Assembly (NCBI GenBank): GCA_030618905.1
Contig: JAUXCL010000024.1
Location: 1 to 17,097 of the forward strand
Source: Bacteroidales bacterium
GTDB lineage: Bacteria > Bacteroidota > Bacteroidia > Bacteroidales > B18-G4
Length of the DNA: 17,097 bases
Reading direction: 5' to 3'
In this document: positions 1 to 5,160 of the stretch, one piece after another
How the letters are laid out: every line of letters begins with the position of its first letter
Position numbering within the stretch: the first letter of the stretch is position 1
Notes under the pieces: model-generated
The model's database searches: none
What the model was told of the DNA's origin: nothing
The model's input: the letters and a program-made list of their open reading frames with translations, nothing else
Translations under genes and position numbers: made by a program

Positions 1-44
1 GCCTTGTGCTGTGCCTCGTTCAGATCCTGGAAAATGTCCTTCAT
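1..44 (-). CDS. N-terminus of a probable UvrD/PcrA-type DNA helicase (partial)
   Basis: Reading leftward from an ATG at 44-42, fourteen full codons remain before the window edge. They give MKDIFQDLNEAQHK, and the two bases left over are compatible with Ala. The LN-x-x-Q-x-x-A pattern is the Q-motif region that opens superfamily 1 helicases such as UvrD, PcrA and Rep, where it precedes the Walker A loop by about 15 residues. The Walker A motif itself lies outside the window, so the call rests on this short match. A Bacteroidota -7 promoter motif sits 20 nt upstream of the ATG, which supports this start. There is no Shine-Dalgarno sequence. Confidence 0.5.
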   Translation of the reverse strand, partial: MKDIFQDLNEAQHK

Positions 45-64
45 GGAAGATTTAGTTTGAGGTG

Positions 65-72
65 CAAAAATA
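65..72 (-). promoter_or_regulatory. Promoter -7 element for the leftward helicase-like gene
   Basis: On the minus strand this reads TATTTTTG, an exact match to the Bacteroidota -7 consensus TAnnTTTG. It would place the transcription start near position 58-60, about 15 nt before the ATG at 44. No clear TTTG sits at the usual -33 spacing; that area instead holds a short tandem repeat (93-112). Confidence 0.55.
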
Positions 73-92
73 CGTTTTTAACATGATTAAAT

Positions 93-112
93 TGTTAAAC
101 TGTTAAACTGTT
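93..112. repeat. Short tandem repeat of TGTTAAAC, two and a half copies
   Basis: The octamer TGTTAAAC occurs at 93-100 and 101-108, followed by TGTT at 109-112. It lies just upstream of the -7 element of the leftward gene, over and behind where the -33 contact should be. Evenly spaced octamers at such a place could be a protein-binding site, but they could also be chance in AT-rich DNA. Confidence 0.5.
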
Positions 113-138
113 CATGATACCAGATTCCGGATGCATGA

Positions 139-175
139 ACCTCATTCCCTGGCCGGGGGATAAAGGGGGTGAGGT
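139..175. repeat. Imperfect inverted repeat between divergent promoters
   Basis: ACCTCATTCCC (139-149) can pair with GGGGGTGAGGT (165-175) over 11 positions, two of them G-T wobbles if read as plus-strand RNA, around a 15-nt G-rich loop. It lies upstream of both inferred transcription starts, so it would act at the DNA level or belong to an unseen transcript. It is notably more G/C rich than its surroundings. Confidence 0.4.
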
Positions 176-180
176 ATCAC

Positions 181-211
181 TTGTTTTATATCGCTTTCTT
201 TTGTATATTTG
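181..211 (+). promoter_or_regulatory. Promoter for the secreted-protein gene pair
   Basis: TATATTTG at 204-211 matches the Bacteroidota -7 consensus TAnnTTTG exactly, and TTG at 181-183 lies 20 bp upstream, in the right place for the -33 element. Transcription would start near 216-219, about 20 nt before the ATG at 240. Confidence 0.65.
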
Positions 212-239
212 ATAAAACATTTATTTAAGTTCAAATCCA

Positions 240-1325
240 ATGAAGTCTTTACTGTTAATACCGGTATTTATCTTTTGTACCTGCTTCCTTAAGGCCAACC
301 CACTCCCTCCTCCTCCTGTAATTAGTGAATTAGTCCTATATCAATTTGGGTTTTCACTTGAACTGGCTTTGGATATGTGGGGAATTGACAACCTGGATAA
401 TGTCAGGTTGACGACATCTTCCAGTCAGGCCAACTTCAATCAAGGTATTTCAGTCATTTTTGGGGAATTACTTGTCGTTACAGAAGAAGACCTTCAATCC
501 TCTTTATTTATTGATCCGGCAGGTGATGTGCTTATCATAGAGGAAAATTATGGTGGAAGCTGGTATGAACTGGATAAAATCTATTTTGGAAATCATTATT
601 ATTCATTGGTAAGCATTCCGCTGGAAGGAGAATCTATTGTTCAACAAGCGTTTGATTATTGGGGGGAAATATTTTACTGGACTGTGAAAAACAAGCCTCC
701 ATCCCCTGGCAGCTCAGCATACCAGACAGATGCCCGGGGCACCTTATCAGGATATGTTTTAGACAAATTTGCCCAGGCTGTTCCCGGTGCCTGGATAAAG
801 TATTGCGACGAAGCATACTATTGGAATGGTACTTCTCCACCACTGCAAGCAATATATTCAGACAGTTCAGGATATTTCTTTTGTGATGACATGTTTGCCA
901 GAAAATACCCTGTGGAGATTATCATAAATAATACCACATTCTGGAATGCTGATATTGTTGTCGAACTGGACAGCAATAATTATTACGAATTCATCATCGA
1001 CAGCCTTGCCGTTGGAATACCTGAACCTCAAAAACTCCTGGAAGTTGACATCAGCAATTACCCCAACCCAGTAAATGGAAATACGACATTTAAGATAAAT
1101 ACATCAAGAGGTCACATCTGGAATAATGGGAGTATTAAAATATTTGATCTTTCGGGAAAGGTAGTTGATGTCTTGTATTTTAACAATAATCATACAGACA
1201 TCATCGAAGTAACATGGAATGCTAAGAGGCTGAACACTAATAACAGATCAGGGGTGTATTGTTATGTTTGCGAGATAGACGGGAAGCTAAGCACCTCTAA
1301 CAAAATGATCCTCATCAATGAATAA
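240..1325 (+). CDS. Secreted protein with T9SS type A C-terminal sorting domain
   Basis: This 361-residue exported protein has no assigned function. A signal peptide covers residues 1-19 (Lys2, then a hydrophobic run, with likely cleavage after Ala19). The two Cys in that stretch do not sit in a lipobox. Residues about 28-118 look like a beta-rich domain opening with ISELV and containing IDPAGD, loosely reminiscent of lamin-tail-like domains; this is a weak inference. Residues about 166-232 (GTLSGYVLD, then SDSSGYF) resemble a carboxypeptidase-regulatory-like beta-sandwich. Residues 271-359 fit a Por/T9SS type A sorting domain: NYPNPVNG, KIFDLSGKVV, then SGVYCYVCE and a hydrophobic end. Family knowledge predicts Sec export to the periplasm, passage through the T9SS and surface attachment or release. 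It overlaps the next gene by 8 nt, so the two are probably translated together. Confidence 0.8.
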   Translation: MKSLLLIPVFIFCTCFLKANPLPPPPVISELVLYQFGFSLELALDMWGIDNLDNVRLTTSSSQANFNQGISVIFGELLVVTEEDLQSSLFIDPAGDVLIIEENYGGSWYELDKIYFGNHYYSLVSIPLEGESIVQQAFDYWGEIFYWTVKNKPPSPGSSAYQTDARGTLSGYVLDKFAQAVPGAWIKYCDEAYYWNGTSPPLQAIYSDSSGYFFCDDMFARKYPVEIIINNTTFWNADIVVELDSNNYYEFIIDSLAVGIPEPQKLLEVDISNYPNPVNGNTTFKINTSRGHIWNNGSIKIFDLSGKVVDVLYFNNNHTDIIEVTWNAKRLNTNNRSGVYCYVCEIDGKLSTSNKMILINE

Positions 1326-1890
1326 AAAGCTCTTATTATTCATTTTAATGGCTTTTTATAGCATCATTTCCTACTCTCAGGTAATTGATTTTTTTCGCGA
1401 GGATTTATTTTTTATCCTTGATGAGAACAGCTTCCAGGTATCAGGCGACTACTACTTTTATAATCCCCGAAATGAGCCACTGAGATTAGCAATGGCTTAT
1501 CCATTTCCACAAGATGAAAGTATGGGCCATGTATCTGAAGTTTATGCTTTCGACAGAAATGACATCTTTCTGAATTGCCTGGCCAGATTTAATCAGAAAA
1601 CCGGCAAGATATACCTCCATATTTATCCCAAACAAATCAAAGTATTACGTATCGGCTATACCCATGAATTATTATCCAATAAAGCCATTTATATCCTCAC
1701 GACCACTGCGGCATGGGGCAAGCCCTTCAAGGAAGCCTATTATGAACTCCACGTTCCATTCGATATCCAGGTCGATTCAATGTCCTATGAACCGGATGAG
1801 ATTCAGCAGGTAGGTGGGCTCTACATCTACATCTTCAAGCGGCGTAACTTCATGCCGGAGAAAGATTTCGAGATATACTTTTCAAACTAA
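1318..1890 (+). CDS. Small secreted protein of unknown function, coupled to the T9SS cargo gene
   Basis: I do not recognise the family of this 190-residue protein. A clear signal peptide covers residues 1-20 (MNKK, a hydrophobic core, then SYS), with likely cleavage before Gln21; S-Q is a common junction in Bacteroidota. The mature part of about 170 residues is rich in aromatic and beta-forming residues (DYYFYNP, YPFPQDE, IYLHIYP), which suggests a beta-sandwich. There is no sorting domain, transmembrane segment or obvious catalytic motif. The start codon lies inside the end of the preceding gene: the shared bases ATGAATAA hold both this start and that stop. This strongly suggests translational coupling and a joint role, for example a periplasmic partner of the surface protein. 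Its stop codon abuts the heptamer repeat array. Confidence 0.7.
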   Translation: MNKKLLLFILMAFYSIISYSQVIDFFREDLFFILDENSFQVSGDYYFYNPRNEPLRLAMAYPFPQDESMGHVSEVYAFDRNDIFLNCLARFNQKTGKIYLHIYPKQIKVLRIGYTHELLSNKAIYILTTTAAWGKPFKEAYYELHVPFDIQVDSMSYEPDEIQQVGGLYIYIFKRRNFMPEKDFEIYFSN

Positions 1891-1967
1891 TTGGAAATTG
1901 GAAATTGGAAGTTGGAAGTTGAAAATCGAAAATTCTGATCACTGGTCACTGGTCACGGGTCACTGAT
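1891..1967. repeat. Array of eleven 7-nt units filling a convergent intergenic gap
   Basis: Read in register from 1891, all 77 bases divide into heptamers of two kinds. The first six (1891-1932) are TTGGAAA twice, TTGGAAG twice, TTGAAAA and TCGAAAA. The last five (1933-1967) are TTCTGAT, CACTGGT twice, CACGGGT and CACTGAT. The switch between the two kinds keeps the 7-nt phase. The array begins right after the stop codon of the upstream gene and ends one base before the stop codon of the convergent gene. I see no hairpin plus T-run, so it is not an ordinary terminator. Confidence 0.85.
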
Positions 1968-1968
1968 T

Positions 1969-2898
1969 TTACGCGTCACGAAGACAATATGAATACATTT
2001 CACTTCCAGAATCTTCCTGCATCGCACTCACATACTGCCCACAATTAGATCCTATTTTATTCTCCTCCCATTCGCCGATGCTTAGAAGGACTTCGTAGCC
2101 ATTGTCTTTAAAGGCATCGATAATGGGATATTGATCTTTTCCGGGCTGAACAAGGGACTGGATATTGTTCTTCCGGGCTTTCAGGGTGGGGTTCACCGGG
2201 GTGACCTTGACAAGGAATAGTTCAGGATCGAAAATGTCTTTGATATCTTCCGGTTTAATGATATAATCGGCCCCAATGGCAAAATTCAGTGTGATTTTTT
2301 TCCCTTCGGGGCTGTAAAAACGGGATCCATAAGAGGCGAGTTCTTCGAAGTTCATCTTCCTGACCGGTATCAGCTTGTCACGTTGTGCTTCATTGGTGGA
2401 ATGAATGGAGAACTGCAACTGGAATGTCTTATTGTAAAGTGATTTTTTGATGTCCAGCAAGTTATTAAAAAATGATTCCTTGCTGGCCGGTCCTATTGAT
2501 GAGACTGAGGGAATAAAATGCTTCATGGAATACCTTGACGGGAGTTCTTTCAACACTTCAAGTACATGAGGGTTTAATGAAGGTTCCCCCATGCGTGCAA
2601 ACTGTATCTTGAACTTATCGGTATTGATCAATCCACCGGGGAAACGCTTGTCCACCAGGTAATCAATCTGAAACAAAAGCTCTTCCCTTGATAAGCGGCC
2701 CTGATAGGTCCCTCCTGCATCGCAGAACTTACAATCCACCGGGCAACCATAAAGTGTGGAAATGATCAGCACCCACTTTTCATGGATACTCAGCGGAGGC
2801 TGGGTCGATTCAACAAATTCAAATCGCTTCCCGGCATCCGTCTCGGCCACATATACGTTGGCAATCTTGTTCTCCTCTGTCTGTTGGATTACTCTCAT
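1969..2898 (-). CDS. RlmN-like radical SAM protein
   Basis: This 309-residue radical SAM enzyme is clearly related to RlmN, the 23S rRNA A2503 / tRNA A37 methyltransferase. Seen in the sequence: the 4Fe-4S motif CPVDCKFC (Cys52, 56, 59); the SAM-contact motif MGEPSLN (103-109); SIHSTNEAQRDKLIPV (164-179), matching the RlmN stretch around SLHAPN; TPVNP (233-237); and NCGQ with Cys286, matching the RlmN methyl-carrying cysteine (Cys355 in E. coli). Two differences stand out. The position seven residues before the first cluster cysteine, which is Cys118 in E. coli RlmN, is Ile45. Only about 50 residues precede the cluster, against about 124 in RlmN, so the N-terminal accessory RNA-binding domain is missing. 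It is the last gene of a three-gene operon, starting 2 nt after the flavoprotein stop. The substrate is unknown; plain 23S rRNA methylation is doubtful. Confidence 0.8.
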   Translation of the reverse strand: MRVIQQTEENKIANVYVAETDAGKRFEFVESTQPPLSIHEKWVLIISTLYGCPVDCKFCDAGGTYQGRLSREELLFQIDYLVDKRFPGGLINTDKFKIQFARMGEPSLNPHVLEVLKELPSRYSMKHFIPSVSSIGPASKESFFNNLLDIKKSLYNKTFQLQFSIHSTNEAQRDKLIPVRKMNFEELASYGSRFYSPEGKKITLNFAIGADYIIKPEDIKDIFDPELFLVKVTPVNPTLKARKNNIQSLVQPGKDQYPIIDAFKDNGYEVLLSIGEWEENKIGSNCGQYVSAMQEDSGSEMYSYCLRDA

Positions 2899-2900
2899 TC

Positions 2901-3773
2901 CTATGCTTTGCTCAACTTTATGTTGATCTCCATCGCAACCCTGATCCCATCTCCGGCGGCAATAGCCACCTGTCGGTTCAGCTCATTCTTCACATCACCG
3001 ATCAGGTATAAGCGTTGCTCTTCTTTCAGTTTTTCGAAATGCTTTTGCAAAGACCCATCCAAAAAACCGAGCTGTGGATCACGACCGGTGGCAAAAATAA
3101 TGTAATCCAACAAATATTCAACCCTTTCATTATGATAAGTAAATTCTACAGACAAATATTTTTCTTTATCCGTCAATGATTTTAGTACTTTTTCAGGGAA
3201 ATATTTTATGTTGGCATTTTTTTCACATCTTTCGAAAAGCAGGGGCAGACATTTAATTTGATCAGTCCGGTTAAAAATCTTCACCTGGTTGGTGCTAGCC
3301 AGGGTCAGGGCGTAATCAAATGCCGCATCACCGGCACCAATGATCCCGATTTCTTTGCCTTTGACTTTTTTCAGCGGAAAAACCTCATAAAAGACTTTGT
3401 CCTTACCCTGTTTGTCAAATGCTTCCAATCTCCTGGGCCTGGTTCCGGAAGCAATTACAAGATAATCAAAGAAATTCTCTTCAGCCCTGGTTTTGAGCAG
3501 GAATTTTTTTTCCTGATATTCCACACTGATCACTTCCTGGTACCTGATGTCAACTTCATACCTGACAAGGTGATTCATAAATCCTTCAATCAGGTAGGCG
3601 GGTGAAATACCAAAAGGAAAGCCAAGATAGTTCTCCACAAAATTGGCATTTTTCAGCAGGCCACCAACTTCTGCCTTCTCATAAATGACAGGTTCCAGTC
3701 CAAACCTCCTCAATTGTATGGCACAGGCAATCCCTGCCGGCCCTGCACCGATAATTCCAATCTTATGCTTCAT
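2901..3773 (-). CDS. Thioredoxin-reductase-like FAD/NAD(P) oxidoreductase without CxxC
   Basis: With the start placed at 3773 (MKHKIGIIGAG) the protein has 290 residues and a typical two-dinucleotide-domain fold. The FAD motif GAGPAG is at residues 9-14, the nucleotide motif GAGDAA at 146-151, FATGRDP at 227-233, and the FAD-closing LIGD at 257-260 is followed by NRQVAIAAGDG. An upstream in-frame ATG at 3860 would add 29 residues before the Rossmann fold and lie inside the previous gene, so 3773 is preferred. That start forms an ATGA overlap with the hydrolase stop. The redox pair CxxC, expected near residues 130-140 in thioredoxin reductase, is absent (VFYEVFPLKK there). It is therefore not a thioredoxin reductase; a ferredoxin/flavodoxin-NADP reductase-like role is possible. 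It might supply electrons to the radical SAM partner, which is inference from position. Confidence 0.85.
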   Translation of the reverse strand: MKHKIGIIGAGPAGIACAIQLRRFGLEPVIYEKAEVGGLLKNANFVENYLGFPFGISPAYLIEGFMNHLVRYEVDIRYQEVISVEYQEKKFLLKTRAEENFFDYLVIASGTRPRRLEAFDKQGKDKVFYEVFPLKKVKGKEIGIIGAGDAAFDYALTLASTNQVKIFNRTDQIKCLPLLFERCEKNANIKYFPEKVLKSLTDKEKYLSVEFTYHNERVEYLLDYIIFATGRDPQLGFLDGSLQKHFEKLKEEQRLYLIGDVKNELNRQVAIAAGDGIRVAMEINIKLSKA

Positions 3774-4423
3774 TTGCTCAATGTTTCTATAATTTGATCC
3801 GTACTCATGGCTTGTGTAAAGCCATAGGAAAGATTCCGGAATGTACCCAGGTGAAACCAATAATTATACGCTGCCGTGGCATCCACCGGCATATAGGGTT
3901 CAAAGCCCCTGACGAATGCCGAACGCAAGGTGGTCTCGCAACATAAATTTGTCATCACCCCGGTGATCACCAACTGTGTAACACCCATCGTCCTCAGCAA
4001 ATCTTCAAGATTGCTTTTATAAAATGCATCGAATTGTGGTTTTTGGATGATCTGACATCCGGGCTTCTTCAATTCATCTATTATCGCCACATGAGGATGC
4101 CCGATGCTGATCATTTCCTGCCAGCGTATTTTCATCATCCCGGCATCATCATCAGTATTCACATGTTGTGTCAGAACAACCGGCATTTCCTTATCTAAAA
4201 AGTATTGTTGCAGGCGTTTTATATTTGGAAGTATGGCCCCGGCAGAGGGTATGAATCCATGGGCATCGGGGTGGAGGAAAAACTCTTGCATGTCGATGAT
4301 CAATAATGCCGCATTCTCTTTTTGAAGTGAGTGATCATAAGTTCTTCCAAAAGGCTTTAACGCAGATAAAATATGATCTGTAAAAGTTTTAATATTCTGA
4401 GATGTGATATAGATTTCTTTCAT
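3770..4423 (-). CDS. Cysteine hydrolase of the isochorismatase superfamily
   Basis: This 217-residue soluble enzyme has the family's catalytic triad: Asp44 in LIIDMQ, Lys128 in QKPQFDAF, and the nucleophile, most likely Cys161, in GVMTNLCCETT, with Cys162 next to it. The VM pair before TNLC fits the conserved cis-peptide. About 36 residues precede the core, more than in minimal family members. The family hydrolyses isochorismate, nicotinamide, N-carbamoyl compounds, ureidoacrylate and related substrates, and nothing in the sequence singles out one of these. It is the first gene of a leftward operon, and its stop overlaps the start of the flavoprotein gene by 4 nt (ATGA). It diverges from the ribosomal operon. 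The partner genes suggest a dedicated small-molecule or modification pathway rather than housekeeping nicotinamidase activity. Confidence 0.85.
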   Translation of the reverse strand: MKEIYITSQNIKTFTDHILSALKPFGRTYDHSLQKENAALLIIDMQEFFLHPDAHGFIPSAGAILPNIKRLQQYFLDKEMPVVLTQHVNTDDDAGMMKIRWQEMISIGHPHVAIIDELKKPGCQIIQKPQFDAFYKSNLEDLLRTMGVTQLVITGVMTNLCCETTLRSAFVRGFEPYMPVDATAAYNYWFHLGTFRNLSYGFTQAMSTDQIIETLSK

Positions 4424-4437
4424 GCGTAATGCTGTTC

Positions 4438-4450
4438 ATTTTGCAAAATA
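4438..4450 (-). promoter_or_regulatory. Possible weak promoter and palindromic site for the leftward operon
   Basis: ATTTTGCAAAAT at 4438-4449 is a perfect 12-bp palindrome. On the minus strand, 4450-4444 reads TATTTTG, one base short of the TAnnTTTG -7 consensus and about 20 nt before the hydrolase ATG at 4423. No good -33 element is visible. The palindrome overlapping the putative -7 could be an operator, but it is AT-rich enough to be chance. Confidence 0.35.
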
Positions 4451-4513
4451 AAAATTAAAAATACAGTATTGCATAAAATATTCAGGTTTTAAGTCATTTT
4501 TTTATAAAAATAA

Positions 4514-4544
4514 TTTGGTTAATAAAACAATATTCTTACCTTTG
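4514..4544 (+). promoter_or_regulatory. Main promoter of the str-S10-spc ribosomal operon
   Basis: TACCTTTG at 4537-4544 matches the Bacteroidota -7 consensus TAnnTTTG. TTTG at 4514-4517 lies 19 bp upstream as the -33 element, and the stretch between and before them is AT-rich, as in strong promoters of this phylum. Transcription should start near 4550, leaving a leader of about 205-210 nt before rpsL. No equally good promoter appears in the later gaps of the operon. Confidence 0.8.
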
Positions 4545-4670
4545 CACCCGCTTTAACAAAAACTTGCTGAAGGCAAGGCCAAACAAACGAAGCGGAAACC
4601 TGAGAAAGTTAGACAGATATAGGTTTCATCCCAAACTTACCGGGATTTGTCTTGTCTGACCTCCTTATAT

Positions 4671-4694
4671 CGTTTTCCGACGCGTTTTCCGGCG
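4671..4694 (+). repeat. Tandem 12-nt duplication inside the rpsL leader
   Basis: CGTTTTCCGACG (4671-4682) is followed directly by CGTTTTCCGGCG (4683-4694), identical except for one base. Each copy contains TTTCCG, which can pair with CGGAAA at 4593-4598 earlier in the leader. The leader therefore offers two equivalent partners for one upstream segment. Confidence 0.65.
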
Positions 4695-4711
4695 AAAATA
4701 AAAGTTATCTG

Positions 4712-4735
4712 ATGCCCTTTATTTAAGGCATTTTT
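4712..4735 (+). terminator. Terminator-like hairpin in the leader, possible attenuator
   Basis: ATGCCCTT (4712-4719) pairs with AAGGCAT (4725-4731) over seven base pairs with one bulged C, around a 5-nt loop, and the 3' strand runs into five consecutive T (4731-4735). It ends 23 nt before the rpsL start. The stem is short and only moderately stable, so it would be a weak terminator, which would fit conditional read-through. It could instead be a binding site for a protein or for the ribosome. Confidence 0.4.
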
Positions 4736-4758
4736 AACAACAGAACAAAAGACACATT

Positions 4759-5133
4759 ATGCCAACAATTCAACAACTTGTTCGCAAAGGACGGAAAAAA
4801 CTGACTGAAAAAAGCAAGGCACCTGCACTGGATGCATGTCCACAACGCAGAGGTGTTTGCGTCAGGGTTTACACCACAACCCCGAAGAAACCTAACTCAG
4901 CCATGCGTAAAGTGGCCAGGGTAAGGCTTACAAACGGGAAAGAAGTGAATGCTTATATCCCTGGTGAAGGTCATAATCTCCAGGAGCACTCCATCGTCAT
5001 GATCCGTGGCGGCAGGGTGAAAGACCTTCCGGGTGTACGTTACCACATCATCCGAGGTGCCCTGGATACTTCCGGTGTGGAAGGCAGGTCGCAGCGCAGG
5101 TCAAAATACGGAACCAAACGTCCAAAGAAATAA
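4759..5133 (+). CDS. rpsL: 30S ribosomal protein S12 (uS12)
   Basis: S12 sits at the decoding centre of the 30S subunit and controls tRNA selection accuracy. The 124 residues match the family's usual length from the start MPTIQQLVRKGRKK. Conserved landmarks are visible: TTPKKPNSAMRK (Lys43 and Lys44, the loop where streptomycin-resistance changes arise), PGEGHNLQEHS, and GGRVKDLPGVRYH (Lys88, and Asp89, the residue methylthiolated by RimO in E. coli). The resistance-associated lysines are the ordinary ones, so nothing suggests resistance. It is the first gene of the operon. No Shine-Dalgarno sequence precedes the ATG, only an A-rich stretch, as is usual in this phylum. Confidence 0.98.
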   Translation: MPTIQQLVRKGRKKLTEKSKAPALDACPQRRGVCVRVYTTTPKKPNSAMRKVARVRLTNGKEVNAYIPGEGHNLQEHSIVMIRGGRVKDLPGVRYHIIRGALDTSGVEGRSQRRSKYGTKRPKK

Positions 5134-5160
5134 TTGATTAAACAAAGATTATCATAAGCA

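Larger units (their letters stand above)
4551..4758 (+). promoter_or_regulatory. Long structured 5' leader of the ribosomal operon
   Basis: Together with the promoter this accounts for the 335-bp gene-free gap 4424-4758. It can fold into a 5-bp hairpin near its 5' end (4563-4567 with 4573-4577). After that come helices that partly exclude one another: 4595-4601 with 4621-4627 (7 bp), 4608-4615 with 4653-4660 (8 bp, one G-U), and 4616-4623 with 4663-4671 (8 bp around a bulged U). An inner hairpin, 4628-4632 with 4642-4646, fits with the last two. Near the 3' end is a terminator-like hairpin. The crossing pairs suggest a switch or a pseudoknot. By analogy with other ribosomal operons the ligand could be one of the encoded proteins (S12, S7 or L4), but that is inference and I do not recognise a named RNA family. 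Confidence 0.6.

Noticed and set aside
1891..1967. CRISPR array or Rho-independent terminator
   Set aside because: The units are only 7 nt with no spacers, and no stable hairpin followed by a T-run is present.
1969..2898. Calling the radical SAM gene a true rlmN or a Cfr resistance enzyme
   Set aside because: The Cys118 equivalent and the N-terminal domain are missing, so neither the housekeeping function nor the resistance function can be claimed.
3774..3860. Longer N-terminus for the flavoprotein
   Set aside because: It would put 29 non-family residues before the Rossmann fold and lie inside the hydrolase gene; the ATGA start at 3773 fits better.
4712..4726. Four-codon mini-ORF (ATG CCC TTT ATT TAA) in the rpsL leader
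   Set aside because: It has no ribosome-binding context, shows no run of regulatory codons, and is fully explained by the hairpin sequence.
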